Shown: in pieces, positions 18,223-27,801 of the stretch
How positions within the stretch are numbered: position 1 is the first letter of the stretch
How the letters are laid out: each line of letters opens with the position of its first letter
Source of the DNA: an uncultured cyanobacterium
GTDB taxonomy: Bacteria > Cyanobacteriota > Cyanobacteriia > Cyanobacteriales > Microcystaceae
Length of the DNA: 64,000 bases
Reading direction: 5' to 3'
Assembly (NCBI GenBank): GCA_903887375.1
Contig: CAISPN010000074.1
Location: forward strand, 40,610-104,609
Position numbers and translations under genes: made by a program
Notes under the pieces: generated by a model
The model's database searches: none
Told to the model about the DNA's origin: nothing
The model's input: the letters and a program-made list of their open reading frames with translations, nothing else

Positions 18223-21200
18223 TCCAAGAGATTTTGGACTGGTTGCGCAAATCTACCGAGCTCAACGTGCAGGATCGATGGCTATTTTGTGACAATTTTG
18301 CCCAAGATAAGACAAATTGGTTTCCAGCGCTGCCCAATGAAAAGGGACATTTAGTTTGGCCAGCTGGCCATCAAGTTCGCTATTTTACCCAAACTCTGAC
18401 AGTACCTTCTAATCTTGATCTTTTTCCGCTAAAGGGTTTGTCCCTGCGTTTAAAATTGACATGGTGGGCCCAAAGCGCTCAGATTTATCTTGATAACAAG
18501 CTCGTTCAAGAAGGTGATCTATTTGATCCAACTGCGCGAATTCTCCTGAGTAATTCAGTCAATCCAGGAGATAGCTTTAAGATACTTGTGAAATTAACTA
18601 GCCCTATCCATGATATTGGGGGCTTGATGGAGTCGATTTGTCTCTATGAAGCAGCAGACTATATCAAAGGGGTAGATCCTGGTTTTCTAGCTGACGAGCT
18701 TACAGTTTTAACCAATTATCTAGAAAAGTTTGACCAGCAGAAGTTGCAACTAGTTGAAAAAGCTTTAGCTCAAATCGACCAAAATGTTCTGGCTGATAGA
18801 GAAAAATTTGAGTCCGTAGCCTCAGCAATACGCGAGCAACTCAAACCACTAGCAGAGCCCTTAAAGCAGCGCTCTGTTAATCTTTTGGGACATAGCCATT
18901 TGGATATGGCTTGGTTATGGAGAGTTGATGAAACCTATCAAGTGGCCCAAAGAACCTTCACTTCGGTTTTAAATCTACAAAAATACTATAGTGAGCTGGT
19001 TTTTGGACATTCTACTTCTTGCCTTTACCAATGGCTAGAAATCAATCAAAATGAGCAATTTCAAGCTATTAAAAATGCTATTAATTCTGGAGTGTGGGAA
19101 GTTTTAGGTGGTATGTGGGTAGAGCCAGATACTAATTTGCTCCAGGGAGAATCTTTAATTCGGCAATTACTGTATGGGCAAGAGTATTTAATAGCTAAAT
19201 TTGGTTCACTAGCGAAAGTTGCCTGGCTTCCGGATACTTTTGGTTTTACTTGGCAATTGCCCCAAATTTTCAAACTAGCTGGGATTGAGTATTTTGTAAC
19301 TGGTAAATTGCACTGGAATGACACTACGAAATTTCCCCATGGTCTTTTTAACTGGGAATCACCCGATGGTAGTCAAATTCTCACTTTGATTTCTCCTCCC
19401 AATGTTACTGGGGTGATGGATACCAATCCAATTTCCATGAGTCAATATGCCTTAGATTGGGAGCAACAAACTGGTTTAAAGGATGCCTTTTGGCTCCCAG
19501 GAGTAGGAGATCACGGAGGAGGTCCAACCAGAGATATGCTAGAGGTGCAAAGAAGATGGAGCAAATCCCCCTTTTTTCCCCAAATAAACTTTACTAGCGC
19601 TAAAAGTTATCTCCAACAGTTTGCCACAAAGAATCTTCCTATCTGGAGCGATGAATTATATCTGGAGTTTCACCGCGGTTGTTATACTACCCATGCGGAT
19701 CAAAAAAAATATAATCGCTCTTTGGAAAACCTGCTGTATCAAGCTGAACTATGGTCTTCTTTAGTCTGTATTTTGCAACTTGAAGACTACTACTATCCAG
19801 CTTCTTTACTAGAGCAGGCTTGGAAAAATGTTCTTTTCAATCAATTTCATGACATTTTACCTGGCACCTCGATTAGAGAAGTATTTGAAGATTCTAATAA
19901 ACTTTGGGAACAAGCCCAAGACATTGGCCAGAAAATCCTAAATAAAGCCTTAGTTTCTATTGCGGCTCATCTGGCTATACCTAATGGTGATGCTAGTCCT
20001 GCCAACTCCAGACCAATTCTGGTATTTAATAGCCTTAACTGTATACGCTCTGAGTTAATTAATTTAACTAGTTCTTGCTCTAAAGTCTACAATTGGCAAG
20101 GAAAAGCCGTAGAGAGTCAAATCTCAGCTCAAGGTGAGCTTTTATTTTTGGCCCAAGACTTGCCACCTATTGGCTATAGTCTTTTTTGGGTTTCTAACCA
20201 AGAATTTGAACTTTCAAATAATTATAGTAAGCCGGAATATGTCTTAGATAATGGATTACTCCAAGTAGTAGTTAATTCTACAACAGGAGATCTAGATAGC
20301 ATTTTTGATCTTATTAATAAAGTAGAGATTTTAAGAGGCAGTGGAAATCAACTGCAAGTATTTCAAGATCAAGGTCAATATTGGGATGCTTGGAATATTG
20401 ATCCGCAGTACCAACAGCACCTTTTAGAGCCGACCAAATTAGAGTCAATTGAATCTTTAGAAAATGGTCCTATTCGTTGGACTATCAGGGTAAATCGCCG
20501 CTTTAGAAATTCTCTCTTTACTCAAGATTACTGCTTAATCAAAGGATCAAATATTCTGAAAATCAACAGCCAAGTTGACTGGCACCAAGAGCATGTCTTA
20601 GTTAAAGCAGCCTTTGCTTTTAATCTAAATAGTGAAGTTGCCACCTATGAGATAGCTTGTGGTGCTATTGAGCGCCCTCAAGGCTCATCAACCAAATGGG
20701 AAGTTCCGGCTCTGCGCTGGGCATCTCTGAACGATTCAAAGCTTAACTACGGAGTGAGCCTCTTAAATGATTGCAAATATGGCTATGATACTCAAGATAA
20801 TACAATGCGTTTGACCCTTTTGAGGGGATCCCAATGGCCAGATCCTCAAGCAGACAAGGGAATGCATCACTTCAGTTACGCAATCTACCCCTATACTGGC
20901 TCCTGGCAGCAATCCCAGACATTACAATATGCTATGGAGTTTAATCAGAGTTGTATAGTACTAGAAGATTGGCCAAATATATATCAAGATCCATATCTTG
21001 AGCCAAGTTGTAGTCTGCTTTTCTGGCAGAGTAAAAACCTTATACCTTTAGCTCTCAAGCTTGCTCAAAATGGAAAAGATTGGATCTTGCGAATATATGA
21101 AGCGCAAGGAGAGCAATCTACTCTAGTGCTAGAAGGTGCAGCAAATTTAAAGATAGACCAAAGTTGTGACCTTCTAGAAAAGCCTATAGATGGCTCTTCT

Positions 21201-21254
21201 CTAGTTAAGCCCTATCAAATAGCTTCCTATAGTATTATTTCTCAATCTTCATGA
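18219..21254 (+). CDS. Alpha-mannosidase, glycoside hydrolase family 38
   Basis: A cytosolic-type GH38 enzyme of about 1011 aa that removes alpha-linked mannose. The N-terminal part is a substrate-binding beta domain. The catalytic domain has LLGHSHLDMAWLWRVDET (HxDxxW metal site), the nucleophile region AWLPDTFGFTWQLPQI, FVTGKLHWND and LPGVGDHGGGPTRDM. The C-terminal half holds the usual beta-sandwich domains (for example KGMHHFSYAIYPYTGSW). I place the start at the ATG overlapping the pgeF stop by 4 bases rather than at 18198. No signal peptide is seen. Possible roles are storage-glycan or exopolysaccharide turnover (inference). Confidence 0.94.
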   Translation: MIQEILDWLRKSTELNVQDRWLFCDNFAQDKTNWFPALPNEKGHLVWPAGHQVRYFTQTLTVPSNLDLFPLKGLSLRLKLTWWAQSAQIYLDNKLVQEGDLFDPTARILLSNSVNPGDSFKILVKLTSPIHDIGGLMESICLYEAADYIKGVDPGFLADELTVLTNYLEKFDQQKLQLVEKALAQIDQNVLADREKFESVASAIREQLKPLAEPLKQRSVNLLGHSHLDMAWLWRVDETYQVAQRTFTSVLNLQKYYSELVFGHSTSCLYQWLEINQNEQFQAIKNAINSGVWEVLGGMWVEPDTNLLQGESLIRQLLYGQEYLIAKFGSLAKVAWLPDTFGFTWQLPQIFKLAGIEYFVTGKLHWNDTTKFPHGLFNWESPDGSQILTLISPPNVTGVMDTNPISMSQYALDWEQQTGLKDAFWLPGVGDHGGGPTRDMLEVQRRWSKSPFFPQINFTSAKSYLQQFATKNLPIWSDELYLEFHRGCYTTHADQKKYNRSLENLLYQAELWSSLVCILQLEDYYYPASLLEQAWKNVLFNQFHDILPGTSIREVFEDSNKLWEQAQDIGQKILNKALVSIAAHLAIPNGDASPANSRPILVFNSLNCIRSELINLTSSCSKVYNWQGKAVESQISAQGELLFLAQDLPPIGYSLFWVSNQEFELSNNYSKPEYVLDNGLLQVVVNSTTGDLDSIFDLINKVEILRGSGNQLQVFQDQGQYWDAWNIDPQYQQHLLEPTKLESIESLENGPIRWTIRVNRRFRNSLFTQDYCLIKGSNILKINSQVDWHQEHVLVKAAFAFNLNSEVATYEIACGAIERPQGSSTKWEVPALRWASLNDSKLNYGVSLLNDCKYGYDTQDNTMRLTLLRGSQWPDPQADKGMHHFSYAIYPYTGSWQQSQTLQYAMEFNQSCIVLEDWPNIYQDPYLEPSCSLLFWQSKNLIPLALKLAQNGKDWILRIYEAQGEQSTLVLEGAANLKIDQSCDLLEKPIDGSSLVKPYQIASYSIISQSS

Positions 21255-21373
21255 TCTTCAAAAGGATCATCTAATTGAGCAGAAGGCGGGCCAAAGGCTG
21301 TATAGACAGCGTAGCCCGTGATTGCTACAACAACGCTCAAAAGAGTCACACTTACAACTATTGCTGGTTCCAT
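21242..21373 (-). CDS. psbN: Photosystem II assembly protein PsbN
   Basis: A 43 aa single-span thylakoid protein reading MEPAIVVSVTLLSVVVAITG and then YAVYTAFGPPSAQLDDPFED with a final HED. The hydrophobic helix (residues 4-25) and the invariant YTAFGPPS motif identify PsbN, which is needed for photosystem II repair and assembly and is not a core subunit. The 3' end overlaps the convergent alpha-mannosidase by 13 bases. Usually psbN lies antisense to psbH; no psbH is visible here, but a same-strand SRPBCC gene and a PBP4-like gene lie upstream. Confidence 0.93.
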   Translation of the reverse strand: MEPAIVVSVTLLSVVVAITGYAVYTAFGPPSAQLDDPFEDHED

Positions 21374-21411
21374 GAAATTTTCAATTAGTTTTTTTATATT
21401 TTATTTACTTT

Positions 21412-21795
21412 TTAGGCATTTTTACCAGATTGAGCCTTAACAAATTCTCTCAAGCTCACCAAAGTAGCAGTTCCAGCCAAATTTAAAGGTAATAAAGATA
21501 CTCCTTCTAGTTTTGATTGCACCCAACCATCTCCCCAAGACCACTGCTGATAACCATCGATAGCTCCAGAGAGAATAAGACATAATCCACTCTCATCTAT
21601 GCTCTCAACTTTTTGAGTTAAAGAAAAAGTGCTAAAAGTATTCCCAACAGCTAAACGCTCAGGTAAATTGGCAGTTAAATAATGTACTGGCAACCATTTT
21701 TTAAGGAGATCTTTTTGGGTTAGGGCATCTCTGATGAGTGACTTGTCAGCTTCTAGTTCTATACGTAGAAGACTTTGTTGAAATTTTCCAAACAT
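21412..21795 (-). CDS. SRPBCC-fold (polyketide cyclase/START-like) protein
   Basis: A 127 aa soluble protein with the pattern of a helix-grip ligand-binding domain: SLIRDALTQKDLLKKWLPV near the N-terminus, a central beta region (LAVGNTFSTFSLTQKVESIDE) and a C-terminal long helix (LVSLREFVKAQSG). Conserved W residues occur in YQQWSWGDGWVQSKLEG. Similar proteins in cyanobacteria are annotated only by fold. It lies 38 bases upstream of psbN and 10 bases after the PBP4-like gene, all on one strand. The ligand is unknown. Confidence 0.65.
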   Translation of the reverse strand: MFGKFQQSLLRIELEADKSLIRDALTQKDLLKKWLPVHYLTANLPERLAVGNTFSTFSLTQKVESIDESGLCLILSGAIDGYQQWSWGDGWVQSKLEGVSLLPLNLAGTATLVSLREFVKAQSGKNA

Positions 21796-21805
21796 TGATT
21801 TATTC

Positions 21806-22690
21806 TCATCTAGGGTTACAGGGCTTCCAAGCGCTCAAATGGGTTGCTATAGTGTCAATTTGCTTGACTAAAGAGCTCCCATTAGCATAGCGATGATTAA
21901 CTAGAATACTAAAGACCAAAATGCCAGAAAGGGGATTTTCTATATAGCCGGATAATGCTCTAACTCCAGTTAGAGTGCCGGTTTTAGCATGTACTCTACC
22001 TTCTGCGGGTGAGAGCCTCATCCGGTTACGCAAAGTTCCACTTATCCCGGCAATGGGCAGGGAGTTTTCAAAAATCTGACCATTGGGGCTAAAATACATT
22101 GCCCTTAAGGTCGAGACAATAGAGCGAGGAGTGGCTATATTAGATCTTGATAGTCCTGAGCCATCAGCCAATCTATAACTATTAGGATCCAAACCTAGCC
22201 TAGAAAGTGCACTTTTTTCTGCGCCCACCCCACCAATATAGCGAGAAAGGGTTTCAGCGTAGTCATTATCACTTCTCAGGTTCATAGAAGTAATCCACTC
22301 TCTGAGAGTTGTTGAGCGTATAGGTGAATCGGGATCAAGGCTTTGTAGGGCTGCTGCAGTTGTAAAAAGCTTGACGTTAGAAGCTGGGATGAAGTGACGA
22401 TCCGCATTGTGACTATAGATGAGCTTACCATCTTGGAGGGATTCTACTAAGATTCCCCAGTTGTTGCCATTAGAGGCAATTATCCTCTCAATAGCTGCTT
22501 CTGGGCTAACAGTACAAAATGGTTCGGATTGCACCTCTGGCTTTGGTACATAAATTTCAATTGGGGCATTTGCACTTGCTTGGTTTTCTACTTCGACTTG
22601 AATTACTTGACTAGAAGCTGCCCGCTCATTCAAGCTCAAACTGACAAGAGAAAAGACTATCAAGGTAGCCCATGAACTATTTGGTTTCAT
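21806..22690 (-). CDS. dacB: D-Ala-D-Ala carboxypeptidase, PBP4 (S13) type, compact form
   Basis: A penicillin-binding protein processing peptidoglycan stem peptides in the periplasm. An N-terminal signal segment (MKPNSSWATLIVFSLVSLSLNE) is followed by FIPASNVKLFTTAAAL (Ser-x-x-Lys), RSDNDYAETLSRYIGG (SDN) and HAKTGTLTGVRALSGYI (KTG). All three catalytic motifs are present, but at 294 aa the protein is far shorter than typical PBP4 proteins (over 400 aa). Only about 40 residues separate the first two motifs, so the large insert domain between them is absent. It may be a naturally small enzyme or a viable internal deletion; the frame is intact. Confidence 0.85.
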   Translation of the reverse strand: MKPNSSWATLIVFSLVSLSLNERAASSQVIQVEVENQASANAPIEIYVPKPEVQSEPFCTVSPEAAIERIIASNGNNWGILVESLQDGKLIYSHNADRHFIPASNVKLFTTAAALQSLDPDSPIRSTTLREWITSMNLRSDNDYAETLSRYIGGVGAEKSALSRLGLDPNSYRLADGSGLSRSNIATPRSIVSTLRAMYFSPNGQIFENSLPIAGISGTLRNRMRLSPAEGRVHAKTGTLTGVRALSGYIENPLSGILVFSILVNHRYANGSSLVKQIDTIATHLSAWKPCNPR

Positions 22691-22768
22691 CTTTTATCTA
22701 AAATATTAACCCTAAGCCAACAATGCGACTATTGATAAAAAAATAATCTTTTTATTTATATCATAGTT

Positions 22769-23155
22769 TTAATCAAACTTTACAATATTGTCTAAAGGAT
22801 GAATATAAAAGGCATATTCCTTCACAATCTGATTGCCTAGAATATGTTGCTGTAAGATTTGTTCAATTACTTCTGGAGTAGCTTGACGGTACCAGACTCC
22901 ATCCGGGTATACCAATAAGATTGGCCCTTCAAGACAAACTCTCAGGCAATTGGCCTTGGTGCGAAATACGCAATTGGCATTTAATTGGCTTGGTCGATCT
23001 AGTCCAAGTTCTTGTAAGCGTTTTTTGAGATATTCCCAGCAAGCTATTCCCAATTCCTTGTCACAACATTTGGGCTTGCTCTGATCTGCGCAGAGAAATA
23101 TATGACGCTCAATGCGGTCAATAAATAATTTCTTAACAGTATCTTGAAGATTCAT
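22769..23155 (-). CDS. Thioredoxin-like 2Fe-2S ferredoxin
   Basis: A 128 aa protein of the thioredoxin-like 2Fe-2S family. The cluster cysteines appear as HIFLCADQSKPKCC near the start and then NCLRVCLEGPILLVYPDGVWYRQ. That C-x3-C followed by the GP..VYPDG..Y segment is diagnostic. It would carry electrons in the cytoplasm; partners are unknown. The start codon directly abuts the purF stop, with no spacer, so expression is probably coupled to purine synthesis. The C-terminal tail (EYAFYIHPLDNIVKFD) looks intact. Confidence 0.88.
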   Translation of the reverse strand: MNLQDTVKKLFIDRIERHIFLCADQSKPKCCDKELGIACWEYLKKRLQELGLDRPSQLNANCVFRTKANCLRVCLEGPILLVYPDGVWYRQATPEVIEQILQQHILGNQIVKEYAFYIHPLDNIVKFD

Positions 23156-24628
23156 CTAGGTTTTAGAATTCTCCAAAATCAACTTGGATCGTTTGATATT
23201 TTCAGGAATGCTGATAGGATAATCCCCAGTGAAACAGGCAGAACAGAATTCTTTGGTATTTTCCCGGGTAGATTCGAGCATACCTTCCCAACTCAGATAA
23301 GCTAGAGTATCGACACCCAAAATAGCAGAAATCTCTTCTACACTTTTAGTAGCGGCAATCAATTGATCTTGAGTATCTGTATCAATACCATAGAAACAAG
23401 GATGAGTAACCGGTGGAGATGAAATCCTCATATGCACTTCAGCTGCGCCAGCTTCTCTGAGCTCCTTGATGATCTTGCGACTAGTTGTTCCTCTGACAAT
23501 TGAATCATCAATAATGATTACTCTTTTGTTATGGAGAACATCTTTGAGCGGATTGAGTTTCATTCTGATCCCTGATTCGCGCATTGATTGGGTAGGTTGA
23601 ATAAAGGTTCTTCCTACATAGCGATTTTTGATCAGACCTTCACCAAAAGGTATACCCGTAGCTCGAGAAAAACCTATCGCAGCAGGAATTCCTGAATCTG
23701 GAACGCCCATCACCAAATCTGCTTCAACCAGGGATTCTTGGGCTAAACGTTCACCAAGACGCATACGATAGGTGTAGAGACTTTCATTATGCATGATTGA
23801 ATCTGGACGAGCAAAATAGATCATCTCGAATATACAGAGTTTACGAGCTGGTTTTTGAGCCCATTGATAAGATGATATGCCCTGTTGATCTATCCAGACT
23901 AATTCTCCTGGTTCAACATCTCTGATATATTCAGCCCCAATGATATCCAAAGCGCAGGTCTCCGAAGCCAGTACATAGCGATTTTGTCCATTACTCTTGA
24001 GCATGCCAATCACCAGAGGTCTGATTCCATGAGGATCTCTTGCCCCCATCACTCCATTGGGAGTGGCAATAGTCAAACTATAAGCACCCTGACACAGTTC
24101 AAAAGCGGCAATTGCTCCAGAAATCCAATCTTTACCTTGGTCTACTTCATGGCCAATGGCAATAGCAATCATTTCTGAATCTGTCGTGCTCTGAAAATTA
24201 CAGCCACGACCACCTAATAAAATTCTCAAAGAGGCAGTATTTACTAAATTCCCATTGTGAGCCAAAGCTAAATTACCTAAACGGGTGGCAACAACTGCTG
24301 GCTGGGCATTAGCTCTATGACTAGAACCAGTAGTAGAGTAACGCGTATGCCCAATTGCCGACTGTCCAATGAGTTTATTGAGGATATCTTCTTTAAAAAC
24401 TTGGGAAACTAGTCCCATATCCTTGTGGTAATGTACCTTATCTCCATCAAAGGTGGCAATACCTGCCGATTCTTGTCCTCTGTGTTGTAGGGCATATAGA
24501 CCAAAATAGGTCAATTTAGCCACCATTTCATCAGGTGCGTAGATTCCAAAAACCCCGCACGCTTCTTCTGGCTTGTCTTGGGAGTGAGATTCGCTATCAA
24601 TGGTCTCAAAAGCTGCTTGCAGGTTCAT
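23156..24628 (-). CDS. purF: Amidophosphoribosyltransferase
   Basis: The first committed enzyme of purine synthesis, of the Bacillus type with a propeptide and a 4Fe-4S cluster. After about 23 residues comes the catalytic N-terminal Cys of the glutaminase domain (CGVFGIYAPDE), then IGHTRYSTTGSS and LAHNGNLVN. The PRPP site is VIIIDDSIVRGTTS. Cluster cysteines are visible in KLCIFEMIYFARPDS and the C-terminal CSACFTGDYPI. 490 aa is normal. It is followed directly by the 2Fe-2S protein gene. Confidence 0.97.
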   Translation of the reverse strand: MNLQAAFETIDSESHSQDKPEEACGVFGIYAPDEMVAKLTYFGLYALQHRGQESAGIATFDGDKVHYHKDMGLVSQVFKEDILNKLIGQSAIGHTRYSTTGSSHRANAQPAVVATRLGNLALAHNGNLVNTASLRILLGGRGCNFQSTTDSEMIAIAIGHEVDQGKDWISGAIAAFELCQGAYSLTIATPNGVMGARDPHGIRPLVIGMLKSNGQNRYVLASETCALDIIGAEYIRDVEPGELVWIDQQGISSYQWAQKPARKLCIFEMIYFARPDSIMHNESLYTYRMRLGERLAQESLVEADLVMGVPDSGIPAAIGFSRATGIPFGEGLIKNRYVGRTFIQPTQSMRESGIRMKLNPLKDVLHNKRVIIIDDSIVRGTTSRKIIKELREAGAAEVHMRISSPPVTHPCFYGIDTDTQDQLIAATKSVEEISAILGVDTLAYLSWEGMLESTRENTKEFCSACFTGDYPISIPENIKRSKLILENSKT

Positions 24629-24676
24629 TTCTATTGATGGCGTTTGACCACCCTCTGGTTTTCGCTTAATCTTATC

Positions 24677-27532
24677 TTAAACAATTATGGCATCATAACA
24701 GCGATCACATAGGCTAGGATCACTCTCGAAAGAACCAACTCTCAAGGAATAGTTCCAACATCTTTCACACTTTTGTCCTTCGGCTAGTACAACGGCAATC
24801 TGCTCACTTTTGTAGGTAGCAGATTCTATTGTTACTTTAGATTCTACTATTTCTACCTGTGAACATAGAAAAAGATAACGCAATTCGTCTACTTGATTGC
24901 TGCCGGCGAGGGAATCTTTGGGATTGAGTGAGGTGAGCAGTTTTTGAGAGAGTGGATCTTCAGCCAAGAGTAAAACTTTGGCTTCCAAAGATGAGCCAAT
25001 CATCTTACTTTTTCTAGCCTCTTCCATTACTTTGTTAACTTCAGAGCGCAGATCTCTGAGTTTTTCCCATTTTTCTACTAAATCTGGCTTGTTCCAATTT
25101 GGCTCTAGTTTTAACCAACCTGATTCAAAAACCGAATTATAACCAGTTGAATAAGGCAAATATTGCCAGATATCTTCAGCTAAATGTGGAATCACTGGAG
25201 CAATGGCTTTGGCTAAATTTTCTAAAATAATAGAAAGAACGCTCTGGCAAGATCGACGTCTATCTGATTGATCCTTAGAAATATAGAGTCTATCTTTGGC
25301 TATATCTAAATAAAAGTTGGAAAGATCTACTGTGCAGAGAGTCTGAATTGCCTGGAAAAAACGCGAAAATTCATAGCTCTCAAAAGCTGCTGTCACTTCT
25401 TGGAAAATTTCACTAGAGAGATGCAACATATATTGATCTAACTCTGGTAATTTTTCATAGGCAAGAGCATCGCGCTTTGGCTCAAAATCATGCAGATTGC
25501 CAATGAGGAATCTGGCAGTATTGCGAATCTTTTTATAAATATCGGCTATTTGAGTAAGAATACTCGGACCAATGCAAACATCACCTGAATAATCGACAGA
25601 AGATACCCAAAGTCTGAGAATATCTACCCCATAGGGGGGCTCTTTATCTTTATTTTTGCCGCCTTCAATGACTATATTAGGATCTACTACATTTCCTTCA
25701 GATTTGCTCATCTTGCGGCCATGTTCATCCTGCACAAAGCCATGAGTTAGAACAGTTTGATATGGGGCAATCCCATTGGTAGCTACACTGGTGAGCAGAC
25801 TGGATTGAAACCAGCCACGATGTTGATCTGAGCCTTCTAGATAGATATCTGCTGGATATTTGAGATTGCTTCTTTTTTTGGCTACTGCTGCCCAAGAAGA
25901 ACCCGAATCAAACCAGACATCCATCGTATCGGTTCCTTTATTGTATTTATGGGCATCTTGGCGATATTGCCTTGGCAGAAGATCTTCAATTTCTAGAGAA
26001 TACCAAGCATCTGAGCCTTCTTTGGCAAAGATTTCTTGAATATGTTTGATGGTCTCTCTATTTAAAAGAGGCTCATTAGTCTGCTTGTCATAAAAAACTG
26101 GTATGGGTAACCCCCAACTTCTCTGGCGAGAGATACACCAATCAGCGCGATCTTTGACCATGGGAGTGATTCTGTTTTCGCCTTGGACTGGAATCCATTT
26201 GACCTGCTTGATAGCGCGCAAAGCTTCTTCTCTAAATCCCTCGACCGAGGCAAACCATTGCTCTGTAGCCCTAAAGATGGTGGGTTTTTTGGTTCTCCAA
26301 TCATAGGGGTATTTATGGAGATAGGGCTGCTTTTTGAGCAGGAATTTATCTTGAGCCAAACTCTCAATAATCGCGCCATTGGCATCTTTGAGCACATTGA
26401 GCCCAGCAAAAGCTCCGGCTTCGGCTGTCAAGATACCCTTATCATCAACTGGAGAGAGAATTGGTAAGCCGTAGCGCTGGCCTACTTGGTAGTCTTCTTG
26501 TCCATGTCCAGGTGCTGTATGAACCAAGCCAGTTCCAGATTCAGTAGTAATATAATCGCCTCCTAATAGAATCTGACTTTCCCTCTGATAGAGAGGATGT
26601 TTATAGGATGTATGCTCTAGCTCAGCTCCTAGTAGAGTAGTTTTAATAGTCAAGTTAGTTTCCAAGGTATCAGCCAAGCGCTCTACCAAATCACTTGCCA
26701 CTATCAAATATTTATAGTTAGAAATAGCGTTACTATCTTCTACTACTGCATAGCTCAGCTCAGGATTTACCGCTATAGCTAAATTTCCTGGCAATGTCCA
26801 AGGGGTAGTGGTCCAGATGGCAGCAGCTAAGTTTCCTAAATAAGGTTTTAGTTTTTCTTGATTGGTTTGAGATATCGCAAAAGCAACATAAATACTATCA
26901 GAGGTATGCCCTTCTGGGTATTCTAATTCGGCTTCAGCTAGAGCTGTTTGGGAACTGGGACTCCAATGTACAGGCTTAAGTCCGCGATAGATATAGCCTT
27001 TGAAAAACATCTCGGCAAATACCCCAATTTGCTCTGCTTCATATTCAGGGCTCAAGGTGAGATAAGGATTTTCCCAATCTCCCCAAACTCCATAGCGCTT
27101 GAAGTTATTGCGTTGCTGGTCAACTGTTGTAAGAGCAAAATCTCTGGCTTTATGACGCAAATCTAGCACTGAAAGCCCAGCTCTCTGGTGGCTTGATAAG
27201 TTCTTGAGCACTTGCAATTCTATCGGCAGTCCATGACAGTCCCAGCCTGGTACGTATCTAACCTTGTAGCCTCGCAGAAGTTTATATTTATTGATAATAT
27301 CTTTTAAAGTCTTATTGAGAGCATGTCCTATATGTAGAGAACCATTGGCATAGGGAGGCCCATCATGCAGAACAAAGATTGCTTCTGGATTATTGGTAGA
27401 GAGTTTTTCGTAAATCTGCTGCTCTTGCCAAAATTTCTGCAACTCCACCTCTCGTTTGGTGGCATTGGCTCTCATTTCAAATTTGGTCTGGGGCAGGTTT
27501 ACGGTATCTTTATAGCTCTTACTCTGGCTCAC
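24677..27532 (-). CDS. ileS: Isoleucyl-tRNA synthetase
   Basis: A class I aminoacyl-tRNA synthetase of 951 aa. The HIGH motif lies in PPYANGSLHIGHALN, the KMSKS loop in GRKMSKSEGNV, and the editing domain includes TTPWTLPGNLAIAV and GTGLVHTAPGHGQEDY. The C-terminal zinc finger CERCWNYS and CDRCYD is present, giving the bacterial Zn-containing form. The N-terminus MSQSKSYKDTVNLPQTKFEMR is typical. It stands alone on the minus strand between purF and tRNA-Gln. Confidence 0.98.
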   Translation of the reverse strand: MSQSKSYKDTVNLPQTKFEMRANATKREVELQKFWQEQQIYEKLSTNNPEAIFVLHDGPPYANGSLHIGHALNKTLKDIINKYKLLRGYKVRYVPGWDCHGLPIELQVLKNLSSHQRAGLSVLDLRHKARDFALTTVDQQRNNFKRYGVWGDWENPYLTLSPEYEAEQIGVFAEMFFKGYIYRGLKPVHWSPSSQTALAEAELEYPEGHTSDSIYVAFAISQTNQEKLKPYLGNLAAAIWTTTPWTLPGNLAIAVNPELSYAVVEDSNAISNYKYLIVASDLVERLADTLETNLTIKTTLLGAELEHTSYKHPLYQRESQILLGGDYITTESGTGLVHTAPGHGQEDYQVGQRYGLPILSPVDDKGILTAEAGAFAGLNVLKDANGAIIESLAQDKFLLKKQPYLHKYPYDWRTKKPTIFRATEQWFASVEGFREEALRAIKQVKWIPVQGENRITPMVKDRADWCISRQRSWGLPIPVFYDKQTNEPLLNRETIKHIQEIFAKEGSDAWYSLEIEDLLPRQYRQDAHKYNKGTDTMDVWFDSGSSWAAVAKKRSNLKYPADIYLEGSDQHRGWFQSSLLTSVATNGIAPYQTVLTHGFVQDEHGRKMSKSEGNVVDPNIVIEGGKNKDKEPPYGVDILRLWVSSVDYSGDVCIGPSILTQIADIYKKIRNTARFLIGNLHDFEPKRDALAYEKLPELDQYMLHLSSEIFQEVTAAFESYEFSRFFQAIQTLCTVDLSNFYLDIAKDRLYISKDQSDRRRSCQSVLSIILENLAKAIAPVIPHLAEDIWQYLPYSTGYNSVFESGWLKLEPNWNKPDLVEKWEKLRDLRSEVNKVMEEARKSKMIGSSLEAKVLLLAEDPLSQKLLTSLNPKDSLAGSNQVDELRYLFLCSQVEIVESKVTIESATYKSEQIAVVLAEGQKCERCWNYSLRVGSFESDPSLCDRCYDAIIV

Positions 27533-27653
27533 AGTTTTTAATTTAGATTTTCCAAATCATTATATTCTATATTTGAAAAGTACTTCTACTGATACCGGGA
27601 ACCTTACTTTAAGGACATTAGCTAAGAAAATTGAATTAGTCTTGGAATAGATC

Positions 27654-27684
27654 TTGACAATCATCCTTATGATTCTGCTATAAT
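27654..27684 (+). promoter_or_regulatory. Probable sigma70-type promoter of tRNA-Gln
   Basis: TTGACA at 27654-27659 and an extended -10 TGCTATAAT ending at 27684 are separated by 19 bases, slightly long. The tRNA begins 16 bases after the -10 box. Confidence 0.65.
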
Positions 27685-27699
27685 TCTTAGGTTAGATGA

Positions 27700-27770
27700 T
27701 GAGGCGTCGCCAAGTGGTAAGGCACCTGGTTTTGGTCCAGGCATTCCTAGGTTCGAATCCTAGCGCCTCA
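27700..27770 (+). tRNA. trnQ: tRNA-Gln (anticodon TTG)
   Basis: A 71-base cloverleaf. The acceptor stem TGAGGCG pairs perfectly with CGCCTCA. The anticodon stem CCTGG/CCAGG encloses the loop TTTTGGT, so the anticodon is TTG (Gln). The T-arm is CCTAGGTTCGAATCCTAG. CCA is not encoded. A run of seven T's follows immediately and may end transcription. Confidence 0.96.
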
Positions 27771-27801
27771 GTTTTTTTCATTTTAGTAGATTAGTAGGAA
27801 T

